The notes: a model not told the origin generated them from the letters alone. 64,000 nt of DNA from Neckera pumila (GCA_963969595.1 OZ018415.1:4712001-4776000), one strand, 5' to 3'; shown: positions 11,836-24,279, counted from the first letter of the stretch. Translations and numbers: made by a program.

Positions 11836-11913
11836 GATTAATAATCGTATCATGCTCAGATGCTTATTCAGACGATTGTAGATGTCTTTAATTTGATTGC
11901 TACTCCGAGATGT

Positions 11914-12830
11914 CTTTAAGATGATATGCAATTTTGGGGAGTTTAGACTTGTTGAAATCAGTATATCTTCCTTGAAAAGAGAAATGAAGAAAGCAATATG
12001 TACCTTTGTGAAAGAGAACGCTTTTCAAACGTGGTCATTTTGTAGACCTCCTAATTTAGAGCAACTTGCACCCTGAATAACATGCATGTAAGGAAAATTG
12101 GAGTCGTCCATATATATATGTATGCTCACGCACAAAATTATGTATTTGTAGTAAATTTCATCCAAATATTTTGGGAATATGATATTTTGTATAAAGAATT
12201 GATGATTTCATCCATTCTTCCACCCATTTTTCTTGGTGTTGGCGTATTTAGTGCCAAAATGACATAAGATTCTTGTGACTTGTTGCGTTGCGCCTCAAAT
12301 GCTTAGTTGAGTTGGACAATACATTTTAGCATTTTGATTTTATTAAGAACGTGTATCACCAATGAAAATCGTCTTCAAGAGAACATCAACACATACCTGC
12401 ATAGATCTTTAGCTAAATGTGCACATGAGAGCAAAGGGTCTAATTTGGGTACATCTACAATCATACAATCAACAATCTTAACCCTAAACGTCTCAATCCT
12501 TTTCTGAATTGTTGCACATATTTGCACATTTACCAGAAAATGCACAGAAACATCATTTACCAGAATTTCAAGAATTTGGTCATTAAAGAAGGTTGTCTTC
12601 TCTAGATTTAAGTATTACATTGGATGAATGAGAACTTAGTTGGACGAAATAGTACCTCAAAGCCCTCTGTTCATCATCCAAAATATGGACGTTGGAGTGC
12701 TTCAGGGTTAATCTATCCACTGGATGCCCTAAATTCCATTCTACGAAAATTTGGAATCTTTGTTCAATTGCTTAAAACATTCAACATCCTTAAAAGTAAG
12801 CTAGGTTAGTAATCGGAACATGCTTAGATG
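11914..12830 (+). repeat. Direct duplication, copy 2
   Basis: This is the second copy of the block at 10722-11835. Relative to copy 1 it lacks part of the interval around 11230-11590 and carries an extra segment between about 12490 and 12700. The divergence implies an old duplication. Confidence 0.6.
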
Positions 12831-12990
12831 CTTATTCAGGAGATTCTAGATGCAGTCACCAAACTCACTTGAGGTTCTCTTCACAATTTGCCAAATACTC
12901 TTAAGCTTGAGAGACTTCAAATTTAACACTAGCATGTACCTACCGTGTGAGAATACCAGGTCCATACTGTACAAAATAAGATGGAATTTC

Positions 12991-13466
12991 CAATTGCTAG
13001 TAAGGTAAATGACCCCATTGCGGTCAAATGACCCATGATGGACACCTAATGACCCCATTGTGGTTTTTTAGACCACAATCAATGCCTTATATGGTAGTTA
13101 TGGAATAATTAGTGACCTCAATAGGTACTTCCAACTTTTCAATGTAAAATTCTTTGTAAAAATTGACTTTTTAGGTCTTCCATGTTTGAAAATGTTGTGA
13201 CTACATTGGGTAGGAAGATGACCATATTGGATTCAGATTTTGTTGGTCATGAAGTAGCCTACAGACTTCTATGGACTGATCACTTCAAAAATTCTAAACT
13301 AATTCATACTTGGTCCAAAAAATATAATTTCAAATGCCCTCACTGTCTCTTACACTTATCTTTGTGTGGGAAAAAATTTGAAAAATTTCAGCAATGACAT
13401 GTAGGCACACTCCTAATTCTGACCGCAATGGGGTCTTTTACCTTAGTGCCTAGCAACTGTAATTGT
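12991..13466. mobile_element. MITE with GACCCCATTGCGGTCA inverted ends
   Basis: The left arm carries TAAGGTAAATGACCCCATTG and CGGTCA. The right arm is its inverted copy (TGACCGCAATGGGGTC then TTTTACCTTAG), followed by CTAGCAA.TGTAATTG against CAATTGCTAG on the left. A shortened extra copy of the GACCCCATTG motif lies just inside the left arm. The unit is about 476 bp and non-coding. Confidence 0.6.
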
Positions 13467-13727
13467 AACGGTCACATACCAAACTTGAACAGATAGTTCT
13501 AATAAGCTGTATTGTATTTTCTCTCAGAGCACATGTATGCCAACTTTTTACAACAGCCATAGTGGTAGGTCTTAAATGATGTACAACGACATGTAATAAA
13601 ATATTAAAGTCATCGTTTGTTCAAAAAACAAGTATAGGCATTTTTGTAAACTTTTTTTAAGATTGTAGTTCATGATTTTGTTCACTCATTTTCAACATAT
13701 GAGACGTGGAGTGAAACTGAACTAAAC

Positions 13728-14508
13728 TTTCCCTCTCAACTTTCTACCTGATTGGCGGGATCTTTGGCACAAATCAAGATCTTGAAAAGAAGCGGCATTT
13801 ATGTGGTCCTTTTGGCATAATGCGGTGGCGGTCCATTCATGGAGAGCACGTATTAACCCAACTATTGACGTCAGATGCAATTGTTGCATGGACAATGTGG
13901 AAGAACACCGATCTATAGGTTCTACCATTGTTCACGTGCTCACGAGATTTAAGAGTATGCTCAGTCGATTCTCGACCACATACTAGGAGTTCAACCGATT
14001 ATGAGACCTCATAGCAGGTTTAGTTTTACCCAATGTATCTTCGGTACCAAGCTTCCACGTAGACTTATTGGCCTCAAGACTATATGGACTTTACTTCGAG
14101 GTCAAGCATTTTGGATTATTTGGATTTCTCGTAATAGTAAGGTGTTCGCTGATGCTCCATGGCCTAAAGGTAACTGTCAACAAGCATTGTGGGAAGCACT
14201 CTTAGATGTGGGTTGGGCGGCATAGATGAAGGCTATTTGTAGTGCTCATCATCATTCCCAACGTTTTAACAAGTTTCAGAGTAGGTTTGAGTGCGTATGG
14301 CTCCAATCCCCCATCCTGGCTTACAGGAGGGGTGAGAATGAAGTGTTCTGGAGCGCCCTGCTAAGTGCTCTTTCTATTAGAAAGCCTTTGGTTTCTTTTT
14401 GGGTCGTTCTTGTTCAGCTCTTTCGTCCAGCTGTTTTGGCTTCGCTGTTGTTCTTTGGTTTCTTTTTAATGCAGTGGGTTTCCCATTTGTTCAAAAAAAA
14501 AAAAAATT
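13728..14508 (+). mobile_element. 5'-truncated LINE (non-LTR retrotransposon) with poly(A) and TSD
   Basis: The insert is flanked by the identical 10-mer TGAACTAAAC at 13718-13727 and 14509-14518. It ends in 14 A residues (14493-14506) followed by TT. The coding remnant looks like the C-terminal zf-RVT region of a plant LINE polymerase, with FMWSFWHNAVAVHSWRAR, then a Cys/His cluster (RCNCCMDNVEEH). Further on comes the typical tail LLRGQAFWIIWISRNSKVF. It is broken by a TGA just before the FMW motif, a frame change between about 13986 and 14001, and a TAG at 14223-14225. Target-primed insertion with 5' truncation explains every feature. Confidence 0.78.
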
Positions 14509-14518
14509 TGAACTAAAC

Positions 14519-15700
14519 ATAGACTCAATCACTATCTTTATTTTGTGGCCAGCTCACTCAACTGAGAGTTACAGCCATAGGTGGGTGTTTAGGTTAGGAG
14601 TTAGGACTGCCTGTCTAATTCTCTCACCAGTCACCACTCACTGTCGACACACGAGCTAAAAGAAAACGTACCGTCACAAAAAGCTAAAACGGAATGTAAC
14701 AGCCAAACCAACAGCGCAACAAAAACAAAGCCGATACCGTAGTGTACGATGCACTCATTGAGTTCATATGAAAAACTTTTGAACATCCGTTCTTTCAAGG
14801 AACGTTCACTTGCAATCAACACGCAACATTCACCTTTACTGACATTGTACTTCACAACAGGGACCCCACACCTTTTGAGTGCAACTTCCGTTCAACTCAT
14901 TGCGCCAAACCAGCTTTGTACACATATAATAGACAGAGTCGCTGATCTACCTTCTCAGCTCAGTTGCTTTAACACTGGGAAATCCTCAGTTCCTTCAGAT
15001 TGTAATGTAATTTCATTCTACCAGCAACATCCATCTAATGTTATCAGCATGCTACAAGTTCCTCAGCCTGCACAAAAGGAACATATACGTTAACCAAAAC
15101 TCATTGCAACACTTCAAATCTGACTAGCACAATGAGCACATAATTTAAAGTTGAATGAAATTGCAATCTGCTTGAAACCTCTAAATCTTTTATTCTATAC
15201 CTCTAATGCTTCATTTGATTGAAAAATTGAGTCCAAACGCGTGCATTAGTTTAGAGTGGTAGGATATAGTCCATTGATTATTAATTACACTTATTTATTG
15301 AAGGTCAAAGAAAAAACACAACAGAAACCTTTGAGTTGGACTTCAAAGGATAACTTCTATTGATTTTGAGAACATCCACCACGTCAAATTCAAAACTCAT
15401 TAGGTTTTAGATCATCTACCAGAAGAACTTCAACCCCTCCTAACTTCTGCATACAGTAGACAAATCAAGCATTGGAAACCCTTATATCATATAGAAGACA
15501 AATCACGCATTCAAACCCCTTATAACTTTTGTATACAGTAGACAAATCACGCATTCAAACCCTTATAACTTTTGCATATGAAAGACAAACAAAGCATTCT
15601 TTGGTGCATAGGAATCCTCTTTCGATTACTAACAAGAATATTAAAATTCTGAACCTTTCTAGTAAAAGAAAATATGATTAGCAAAAAATCAGGAGTAGTT
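14519..15700. other. Intergenic DNA downstream of the HABP4-like gene
   Basis: No gene was recognised. A run of short near-repeats (acaaatcacgcattcaaaccc) lies at 15460-15570. The part next to 15700 may include the 3' UTR of the minus-strand gene: a donor-like GAG^GTAACT follows its stop codon, so an intron in the 3' UTR is possible. Confidence 0.35.
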
Positions 15701-15710
15701 ACCTCATGAT

Positions 15711-16070
15711 TTAAGAAGCTGGATGCGCAGTTCCAGCACCCGTAACGGCCACTTTAGCGACCTCCACCCCAGGAATCCCAGCGTCCTTGTCCACCTGCTC
15801 ATCCGCCGGATCGACGAAGTTCGGGTCACGCTCGTCCATTGCTGCGGGAATGTCCTCCGAGTAATCTGCGTCGGTATACGGACCATCGACGGTGAACTTC
15901 CCGCCATGGCCGTGCTTCTTGACCGCATTCTTGTCTGGATGGGTGGAACGGCGATCCAGACGCTCTGTTCCTGCCTTGAGATTCTTCTGATGCTCGTAAT
16001 CGTCCCATCCCTTCCCTTCCTTCGGGAACAACTCGGGATTCTCTTCTCTCACTGCGCTAGTGTCCGCCAT
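15711..16070 (-). CDS. Short HABP4/PAI-RBP1-like (hyaluronan/mRNA-binding family) protein
   Basis: This is a single coding exon of 119 codons. The start at 16070 (MADTSAVREE) is preferred over the upstream in-frame start at 16142, because a good acceptor with a branch site (gtGCTAATttc...cccag) lies between them at 16127, leaving that upstream stretch intronic or untranslated. The centre, about residues 35-62, reads LDRRSTHPDKNAVKKHGHGG followed by KFTVDGP. This matches the pattern of the HABP4/PAI-RBP1 motif (Arg/Ser, then Lys, then Gly-rich GHGGKFT). The rest is acidic and hydrophilic with no membrane segment, so it is probably soluble and disordered. Family members bind RNA and associate with ribosomes; that role is inherited knowledge, not shown here. 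A stress-related LEA-like protein is the alternative reading. Codon composition is clearly genic against the AT-rich flanks. Confidence 0.72.
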   Translation of the reverse strand: MADTSAVREENPELFPKEGKGWDDYEHQKNLKAGTERLDRRSTHPDKNAVKKHGHGGKFTVDGPYTDADYSEDIPAAMDERDPNFVDPADEQVDKDAGIPGVEVAKVAVTGAGTAHPAS

Positions 16071-16126
16071 TAGGTAAACGTCTCGGTAACAGCACAAACT
16101 TCGTAATGCAGAAAACTCAACAAAGC

Positions 16127-16854
16127 CTGGGAACGCAGACACATGAAATTAGCACGTACCACACATGAACGTCACTACACCCAATTACAATACCTACACA
16201 AATGTAACACTCCAAGACATCAGACAATAAGCACAGATTAACTTTAAAATCATAAACTTCCTCCGCTACTTCGAATCCTTATATAACTTTAGCATATGAA
16301 TTATCCAATCAGATATCCAAGTAGCAATCCAAATACTGCAACCTATGGAGGACTGGAATCCTCTTTCATATTTCAACAGGACTCTATTAAAAAAACACGA
16401 CAACTCTAATCATAGAAAATACGCTCAGGGCTGAAAGTGTCACAATTACATGCGGTCACCTAAATCGCACCAAAACCTAGTATACAGAACATGAATAGCA
16501 ACAATGTCTCGCAACCCAATTAATGTACAAAGCAGGCGCTCCAAGTTCATGACAACCCAATCCTCAACATTTCAGATTCAGTAGAAACAAACAAGCATGA
16601 TCTACACTACCATACCAGAGACTCCGTCCAATTAGCATTGGCCGGCTATTCAAGTGAGGTAGCTACTCAAACAAACTTCTTCAGGCAGGGTAGCTTCTGT
16701 CAATGCAAAGCCTCCTCCTCCAAACCCAATAAAATTAGGGTATAGGACAAGAACTCCAAACCCTGAATCAGAAACTCTGCAAACAACTTGTTGCAAAAAG
16801 AATACTACAGCATGAAGAAAATAGCGCAACTTACCCAAAAGTAGCTGAACTTAC
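16127..16854 (-). other. 5' UTR intron of the HABP4-like gene
   Basis: The minus strand has a consensus donor CTG^GTAAGT at 16854-16849 and a second one, TTGG^GTAAGT, about 20 bases downstream. The acceptor CCCAG is at 16127, with CTAAT placed about 20 bases before it. Splicing would leave a short non-coding exon at 16126-16071. The leader exon would lie above 16855, where no TATA box was found. An RY-type CATGCA word sits at 17055-17060 on the minus strand. Confidence 0.5.
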
Positions 16855-17129
16855 CAGAATTTGATCGACCAAGCACTTGGGAGTTCTGTGAAATCTTGTG
16901 ATTCTTGTGAATAGTGACGAATTTGGAAAGTTTCGGAAGTGTTCAACAAATTTGTGGACGCAGAATTTCTTGGGTCAGGGAAGGAGAGGGGCTTTGCACG
17001 GGAAGGTGGGGTGGGGACTAGCCACTTGGTTCTCTAAGATTTCGACACCTGGCTTGCATGCGGTTGGAGGTTCAAAAACTTATCATGTGTCGATCGCTTC
17101 TTGACTGGCTGATGGGAGAGTTAAAAAAA

Positions 17130-19043
17130 AATTAAAGTTTAACTAAATAGTAGTCTGCCGGTCTTAAAATTGAAGGTAAGGGGGGGCGAAATAGTGCCAG
17201 ATTGCAGCAGAAAAAAATAATTTGGCTATAAAACAAGACGCCAGAAAACTTGAAATTTTAAAATGGATGAAATTGTTAGATTTTGGAGCAAAATAGATTA
17301 TGGATACGAGATTTGAATGTCGGTGTTGATGTGATATTTTCTATCCTATATGTGGGTGAATGTTGAAATTTGGAGCACCACAATAATATTTTATATCTAG
17401 AGCTCTAGTTTTTAATCCAATTCAATTCTGGTATATTCTAATGTAGTTTTTATTGCATTGAGTTTGCAATTGGGACTCAAAGTTTTGAAATTGGAGATGA
17501 AAGGTTTGGAATTGGATTAGAAAGTTGCCATTTTATGATTTCATTGAACTCACCCATGAGACTTCTATACATGGCAAAAAGTTGGCATTCATTGTTTCAC
17601 TGTACAAAGAGTTGCACTAAGATTTCCATTAGAATCATGTAGGGAAGTAAGAGAGATACATAAAGATTCAAAAGGCCAAAGATAGTCCACCCCTATAGAC
17701 CACAATGGAAAGCTATATGTTTTTGCTTTGACCACTTATAATGTATCATATTTTCAAAAATGAGTGGACCAAATGACATGTGAAATAAACCCTAATTTGC
17801 CAATCTTTTGCAAAATAAACTGATTTTGAATTCCATAATTGTATCTATGCACAATGGCTACAATCAACTTTTTACCTTATATGAAGTCCAAAATAAAAGT
17901 TTGGGCTTCCTAAGGTGAAAAGCATTAATGAATTTTGTCCGTCACATTTTCTATTAATCCTTCAAGACCCAACAACTTTTTGACAATGGAGGGTATCAAT
18001 GAATTATCCCACTTTGATATTTTTTTGCACATACTTAAAATTTTTAATTTTAACCGTACAAAAGTAAAGACTACTTTGTCTAGTATACATGGAATTATTT
18101 GTGGAAAATATTAACTGTTGCATTTTTAGATTATAACAATTTTGAATGATCAACTTTATAGGCAAAAAATGCAACATTTGGAAAAGAAAAATTATAAGAA
18201 GATAAATCATGCTTTTTTATCCCTCCAGATTTTTTCTAAAGCAAATTAAAGCAAATATAATTTGGAATCTAAAGCAAATGTAGTTTTTCTAATTTTGGAA
18301 AATTATATATAAAAAATTCCTTTAAATTTATACACATTTTCAAATAGAAGGAGTAGAAAGCCAAAACTGAGCAAATTGGATTCTACAGAATTTTAAAAAA
18401 TATATATTTTATATGTGTTAACTTTCAAATTTTAACAATTAATATTATTAGCATATTGTTTGGAACATATTCAAACAAATTGGAACCATTCTAATTTTTG
18501 TATTCTTAATCACACCAAATTAAATCTTGTATTATAAATTGTCAAGAATACAAATTTGAAAAAAAATTCTCTAGACCCAATTTGTTTGAATAGAATAAAG
18601 ACTAAGAATGTTTAGGAAGATGTTTTTTCTATTCCTACTATCCTTTCATTTTAGACAATCTATGTTTGCTTCCTTTTTCTATTAGAGTAGATTTCCTATA
18701 TAAAATTTTAAATACTTCTCACATTGAAATTTTGAAAATCAAAATATGCAACAAGTATTTCAACTTGTTACTCTACAAGTCTCTAGTTTACAAAATATTG
18801 AGATTTGTTTCACCCTATTAAAAATTTGCAATTGGAAATTTGAAGAGGAGACATTGTGTCTTCTTGGTCATGAGGGATTAAATATAAATAACTAAAAAAA
18901 ATATCCATGTATAGAGTATAAATTGAATAAATATGACAATCAAACTGCATTCCACACTCTACAAGACAATAGATGGCTTCTTTCTAAGATTCTATCATCT
19001 CTAAATTCCTAGCCTAATATATTGTGACTTTGACAAATCAACA
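17130..19043. other. AT-rich gene desert
   Basis: No coding signal was seen. The sequence is strongly AT-rich with no clear inverted repeats. Confidence 0.45.
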
Positions 19044-19284
19044 TTAACCCCTAGAGGACCAAACGTCATTTTTTGGCAACATTGCAATTTTGGGCAACTC
19101 ACTATAAACAAAAATTCTATTTTTTTTCTTTGAAATTTTCAAACAACATGGCAATTTTGGGCAACTCACTATAAACAAAAATTCTATTTTTTTTCTTTGA
19201 AATTTTCAAACAACATGGCAATTTTGGGCAACTCACTATAAACAAAAATTTTATTTTTTTTCTTTGAAATTTTCAAACAACATG
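19044..19284 (+). repeat. Left end of a TTAA element with a 67 bp unit repeated three times
   Basis: TTAACCCCTAGAGGACC at 19044 is a family left end. From 19084 to 19284 a 67 bp unit (gcaattttgggcaactcac...caaacaacatg) occurs three times, nearly identical. No matching right end is present before the 13 kb element, so this copy is truncated. Confidence 0.7.
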
Positions 19285-19850
19285 TGGGTAGTTGCAAGAA
19301 TCACCGGTACTATTGAATTGTCATAGAGGACATGTTATACCTTCCACTGCCAATAACTTTTGACGTGCAATTCATAAGAACTTGAAATTTTTAATGAAGA
19401 TGGTTCTCTCCAATGTCTTCAGATGCCTTATTTTTTATAATTAAAAAAAAAAACAATTTACATTTAAAAAGAAATTAAATTAATATGTCACGTTTTGCAT
19501 TTCCGGTGTTTTTTGAACCTGCGAGTACTCAAACAATATGATCTGGAGTTGAAATTTTGGAGGCTTGTTCCTATGCTATTAACAAATGATCCTCTTAAGG
19601 GGCGCCTAAAAATACTTACATCCATGACCTTGGTGGTTGTCCAAAGAGGGGTCCTTTGTGCATCTACTTCTGAGCAATGACAATACTTTGTGCTTTGATT
19701 CTTTTTTGGAAACTGATGAGCACAAAGTCCTCCAAAATGGTCTATTTTTAGAAAAAATTCCTACCAAAGCTTGATTTAATATGAATTAGAACATTGGCAT
19801 ACCCATTTTTCAGTGTTCTTCATGGACCCTGGGTTGCTGCAGTAGTCATT
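19285..19850. other. Spacer before the 13 kb element
   Basis: This is non-coding, AT-rich sequence. It probably includes remnant TTAA-element DNA near 19285-19330 (gtagttgcaagaatcacc). Confidence 0.35.
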
Positions 19851-19985
19851 GGTACTACGTAGTACTCAGCAATACTTGGAAAGGGTCCCACTAGCCTCAG
19901 CAAACGTCCACGTGGCAAATTTGCTGCAGAGAATCGTCAGCGGATCTGTGATTGTCCCTGGACTGCCGGTAGTAAATGAAGAACG

Positions 19986-22900
19986 ATGGACGGCGACGGC
20001 GGTTCAGGAGGAGGCTGTAGTAACGCTGGTGGCGGAGGCTTCCTAGCAAAGGCGACGCAGAAGTTTAAAGCACGCATGGACTTGCATGTTGATCGGCTTG
20101 CATTGTACTTTGCAGATCGCAACGGCCACCGGTATTGGACACAGAGCTGGAAGACCGGACGGCAGCGGTGGAATTGCTAGCCATGCAGGGTGTACAGCAG
20201 TCCCGATCTCGCGGACAACCTCCCATCACACCAAGTCGTGCGGGTCCGCAGACAAGGCAGCATGCTGTGGCCACGCAAGTGGAGGATAACCGTAGACGCG
20301 ATGCTTTCCGCCAGTGACGTTGCCGAGCTTGGCGAAGGACGACCCCAACAGCAAATGAAGAGAACATGTTGTCGGAGAACAAGGACGAAGGTGACGACAC
20401 AGGTGCACCTGCAGAGGATGACGGTGATGACGGTGGCGCACTTGCAGAGGGCGCGAACTTCCTTGTGACAGTGAAGCGACATGCCAACCGCATCTACCGC
20501 AGCATCATGATGAATCTACAGGACGTGGATTGCCCTCGCTTGCGTGCTGCTATTATACAAAGGGTATTTCGATACGACCAAGTGCGGACATGTTTTCTCG
20601 CAGATTACCCGACTCCACAAGTTGTACGAATTCAGCGGCAAATCATCCTTAATATTCGGGCAGAATTGCAGCAAACGAAGATCCCTACTTCTTCCGGAAA
20701 ATTGGCTCGGAAGCGCTGCATTTTGGAAGCGGTGGTTTTCCAAGTGGATGCCGACATTAGCGGATTTCAATGCGTTCTGGGTATAAAGAAGACCAATTTA
20801 CTTTCAGCTCTTGAGCGTGTGCGGACCGCGTCAACCAACAGCAGCGACAGGGTACTCAGTCCCGCGCAAACAGAAATGTTGTGGAGGCATCCCGGATGTT
20901 GTGAAAACAGCTGTGACAACTTGGTGGACCGAAGAAACCCGGGTGAGTCCGAACAGGAAGGATATTCAAAGGAAGCATTTAGGACGCAGTGTATACGACA
21001 CCCATCCTATACATCTGCTTATGGAGACTCAAGTTCCTTCTACCTCTTATTTCATTTCAGGATACTCCGGTCTTCCACCATCATGTTTACGACTATCATT
21101 GCCCTCTCCGTTGTTCCATTCGAATTTCTTTCTACAATGTGAGCAAAATAGAAGTCTGAAGGCCGATACACTGGAAAGGTTCAAAGGCATCGTCACTAAT
21201 TCCCTTATTAAAACCTTAGTCAGTAGTGAGTCATCCATTTTTCGAGTGGTGTATAAGTTTTGTGCACCTAAACTGTGGCCAAAAACACCACAACAGAGTG
21301 CACCATTTCCCGCCAGGACCCCCTGGTGTTGCCCTTGCTGCCAATGACAGTCGCGCTTAGTACTTATCTCTGCGTGATTGATGCACCCATTCAGTGGCAG
21401 TAGGACTTTGAAGTACTTGTCGTCTTCTATGTGCAATGCTGTAGTTACTCGCACGGTCTATGACAGCAAAGAACCACTGCCCACTGCTTTTGCATTCATC
21501 CTTATTAGTACTGCTTTCGACCTTCCCCCATGCGGCAGTATTATATAAGTCTGTTTGACGTACTTGCATTACTTGGAAACACCGACCACTACTGCGATTT
21601 TACTCCGTAAGAGCACAGGACAAGTCTATAGTACTCTTGCCCTTGCCATGCAGGATAATAGTACTCTACATATGGCTTCCAATGCACTGTCCTGAATGTT
21701 GTCTAGTATTGAGACTGTTCCACAAGACATGCGTTGTACTCTTTCTAGTACTGCTTCGATTATAGTGGTGCTACTAAGTACTTCTTATGCATGCCTAGTA
21801 CTGACAAGTACTAGACATGTACTCATAGTATTGTCATGTACTGTCCGTATCCTTTTTCCTCTGGTAATTGTCGTCTGCGTCTGTACGTAGTCTCCCTGCT
21901 GCTATTTCCTACTTTTGAATTTGCTTTGCAAAGCTCTATCGACCACCAGCCTACCACTGACTGTCACTTATGCATTTCTGCAGAAGGAACTCTATGGTCG
22001 TTTCCTTGCTGCTCATCCCGAGTGCGCAATCATGCTGCGGTCCTTTGTGTATTTGCGCCCCTACTTCATAATCAAGTGCAAGGAACGAAATGTATGCTGC
22101 TGTCGCTACCATGTAGAGGTTCTTTTCCTACTTCAGGCACTGCATGCATTCCGGCATGCTCGGACCGGTGCGCATGTGATTGGACATTGCACCTGCGAAT
22201 GCGTCGTCTGCGGTTTCAACAATGGAGGACTTTGTAATGCGGGAGGGAGGAACTTTCCGGGTGTAACGGCAATGTAGGAGTCACTGCTGTGCCCTAAGCC
22301 TGAGGATTCGAAGTTCCATCGCCCGGAATGTCTACTGGGGCAATGCAACCAATGTGGTCTAGGATTCTTTGACCTTTGCCCACGTGAGAGGGTGGATGTG
22401 TTCAGCATGCATATCAACTGGAAGCAATTGCAGTATGAAGGCACTGGAGCAAATGGTAGGCCCAAGAAGCGAATCACTGAGGTCCTTCGGACTACTCCAT
22501 TCTTTGAGTTCTTTGAGTTCTTGAAGCCCACTGTGCAACAATTCATATGGCACAATTTCGAAGCCTGATGGCAAGGAGATCAAGAAAAGCTACTTCAAAT
22601 GTGCTTGCAACAAGATACTGTGCTCACCCACATTGACTTCGCTGAGAACTACACTTTCGAGGTCCAAAATGAGATCCAGTCACTGTATTACAACTCCACT
22701 CACATTACAATTTTGGTTCAGATAACATACTACATTGCTTCCGTACAAGTGGACAGTGAAATTCATCCATCCCTAATGAAGGAAACCCATTACTATATTT
22801 CGGATGACAGGACCCATGACACCCTCTTCGTGCAGCATTGTCTGATGCAGCATTGGCGGTGGTTCACATCGAACCACTTCACACCGGGAACGCACTATGT

Positions 22901-24185
22901 ATTTAGCAACGGTTGTGCTGGTCAGTTCAAAGGTGCAAGAGCCCTCTACTTTGTTGCAAGGTCTGTCCCCCTTTACCAACTCCTTCTTGCTTCTCATGAA
23001 CACTTCAGAACTGATATGGTTGTTTGTGACATTTCACGAAGAGACGTTCTCGACCACTTCAGCATTCTTTACACCCGAAACAGCTGAATTATGTGATTGC
23101 CGCAGGTATCCCTCCCTCACGGGAGATTGCAAAATGCTTTGGAACTTCTCTGCCTCAAGTCACGGTAAAGGTGAATGGGATGGCGCTGGGGCTGTGGTGA
23201 AGAGAAAACTGTGCTCAGAGCAGCTACTGCACCCAAACAGAACTCTGCAAAACGCTGTAGACTGTGTGACGTTCTTGAATGCCACATTAGCGGGAGAAGT
23301 ACCGCACAATGGAAGGTGAGATTTTCTTTTACTCAGGTGGTCTTCCTTCAGTGCCTTCCAGGTGCACTAGGATGCATACATGTATTGGCTAAATCCAGTA
23401 TGCACTACTCGTGCCATTCCCTTTTCTTCAACTCCATTAGCTCGATCTGGCCTCTCATAACCTTTGTTTGTTGCGTGTGTAGGTCGTTTTGCTTCTTCCA
23501 CTATGTGGGCGTTCAAGACGTTGACCGCAGCAACCAGCATGCCTGTGACGGCATTATCAGGTCGTCAAAATTGCACTCCGTGTTTGGAACAAATGAAAAT
23601 GGCGCCACCAAGCTCCTGATCCGACTGCTGTCGTGTTTCTATGGACCGTGCTTGGATGAAGATTTCCAAAACTGTGAGAACGAACTGCACGTGAAACCTT
23701 GGAAAGCCATGAAAATAGAGCCCAGGACTGTGCAGTGTCAAGTCTTGCAAGAACCTGCAGACGATGGAGAGGACGGCTGGGACAGGGAATACAGTGGAGA
23801 TGGCATGGCGGACTTGGTGCAAGTTGGAGATAACTTTGCCGTCCCTACTGCGGCTGACAACAAAGAAGGGGTCTCTTTCTACATATTGCAATGCCAAACT
23901 CCTAAGACAATCGTCACAGAGTCTTTCACCTATAGCTGGGGAGGGGAGTTCGAAGTTGGAGACTTTGTCATATCCAGTACTTACTATTAGAAATGGGGTC
24001 GTAGGGACATGGACAACTATGTATACTTAGCTAATAGTGAACCGGCGCATGTGGACACAAGTGTTGTCCTTGCCTGCAAATTCCAAATGATATCCAAACA
24101 ACATCGAGTCAAAGGCGGTCAATGTGCCTACACAGTCCCCGATGAAACAATGGACATCATCTACAGTGCGCTGGAGTGCCTGTGA
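19986..24185 (+). pseudogene. DDE-type transposase-like gene, multi-exon, decayed
   Basis: I could read exons at about 20116-21032, 21984-22960, 23106-23315 and 23483-24185, and an uncertain leader from 19986. The last three introns are GT-AG and keep phase across each junction. The exon order gives WWTEETRVSPN and LLMETQ, then LYGRFLAAHP, SFVYLRPYF and a Cys/His-rich block (NVCCCRYH). Next come HIDFAENY, YVFSNGCAGQFKG, SSHGKGEWDGAGAVVKR, the DVDRSNQHACDGI region and a C-terminal VGDNFAVPTAADNKEGV. From memory this matches a transposase-like family seen in plants and animals, in which the second acidic residue sits in an S-D-G motif; here it is S-N-G. I cannot name the superfamily. In-frame stops lie at 20315-20317, 22275-22277, 22566-22568 and 23988-23990, and the frame shifts near 20850. 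Confidence 0.65.
21690..21845. repeat. AGTACT-rich cluster in transposase intron
   Basis: The words AGTACT and AGTATT/AGTACTA recur about ten times in 155 bases of the intron 21033-21983. The same hexamer forms the element's terminal repeats. Comparable clusters lie at 24280-24425, 27305-27580 and 29780-30075. Confidence 0.55.
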
Positions 24186-24279
24186 CTCAGGCTCCCTATA
24201 CCATAAAGGCAATTCTCTTAGTTTTGGCTTAGACGGTGCAAAATCGGACTTTAGGCAATTTCCTTTCCGTATTAGTATT

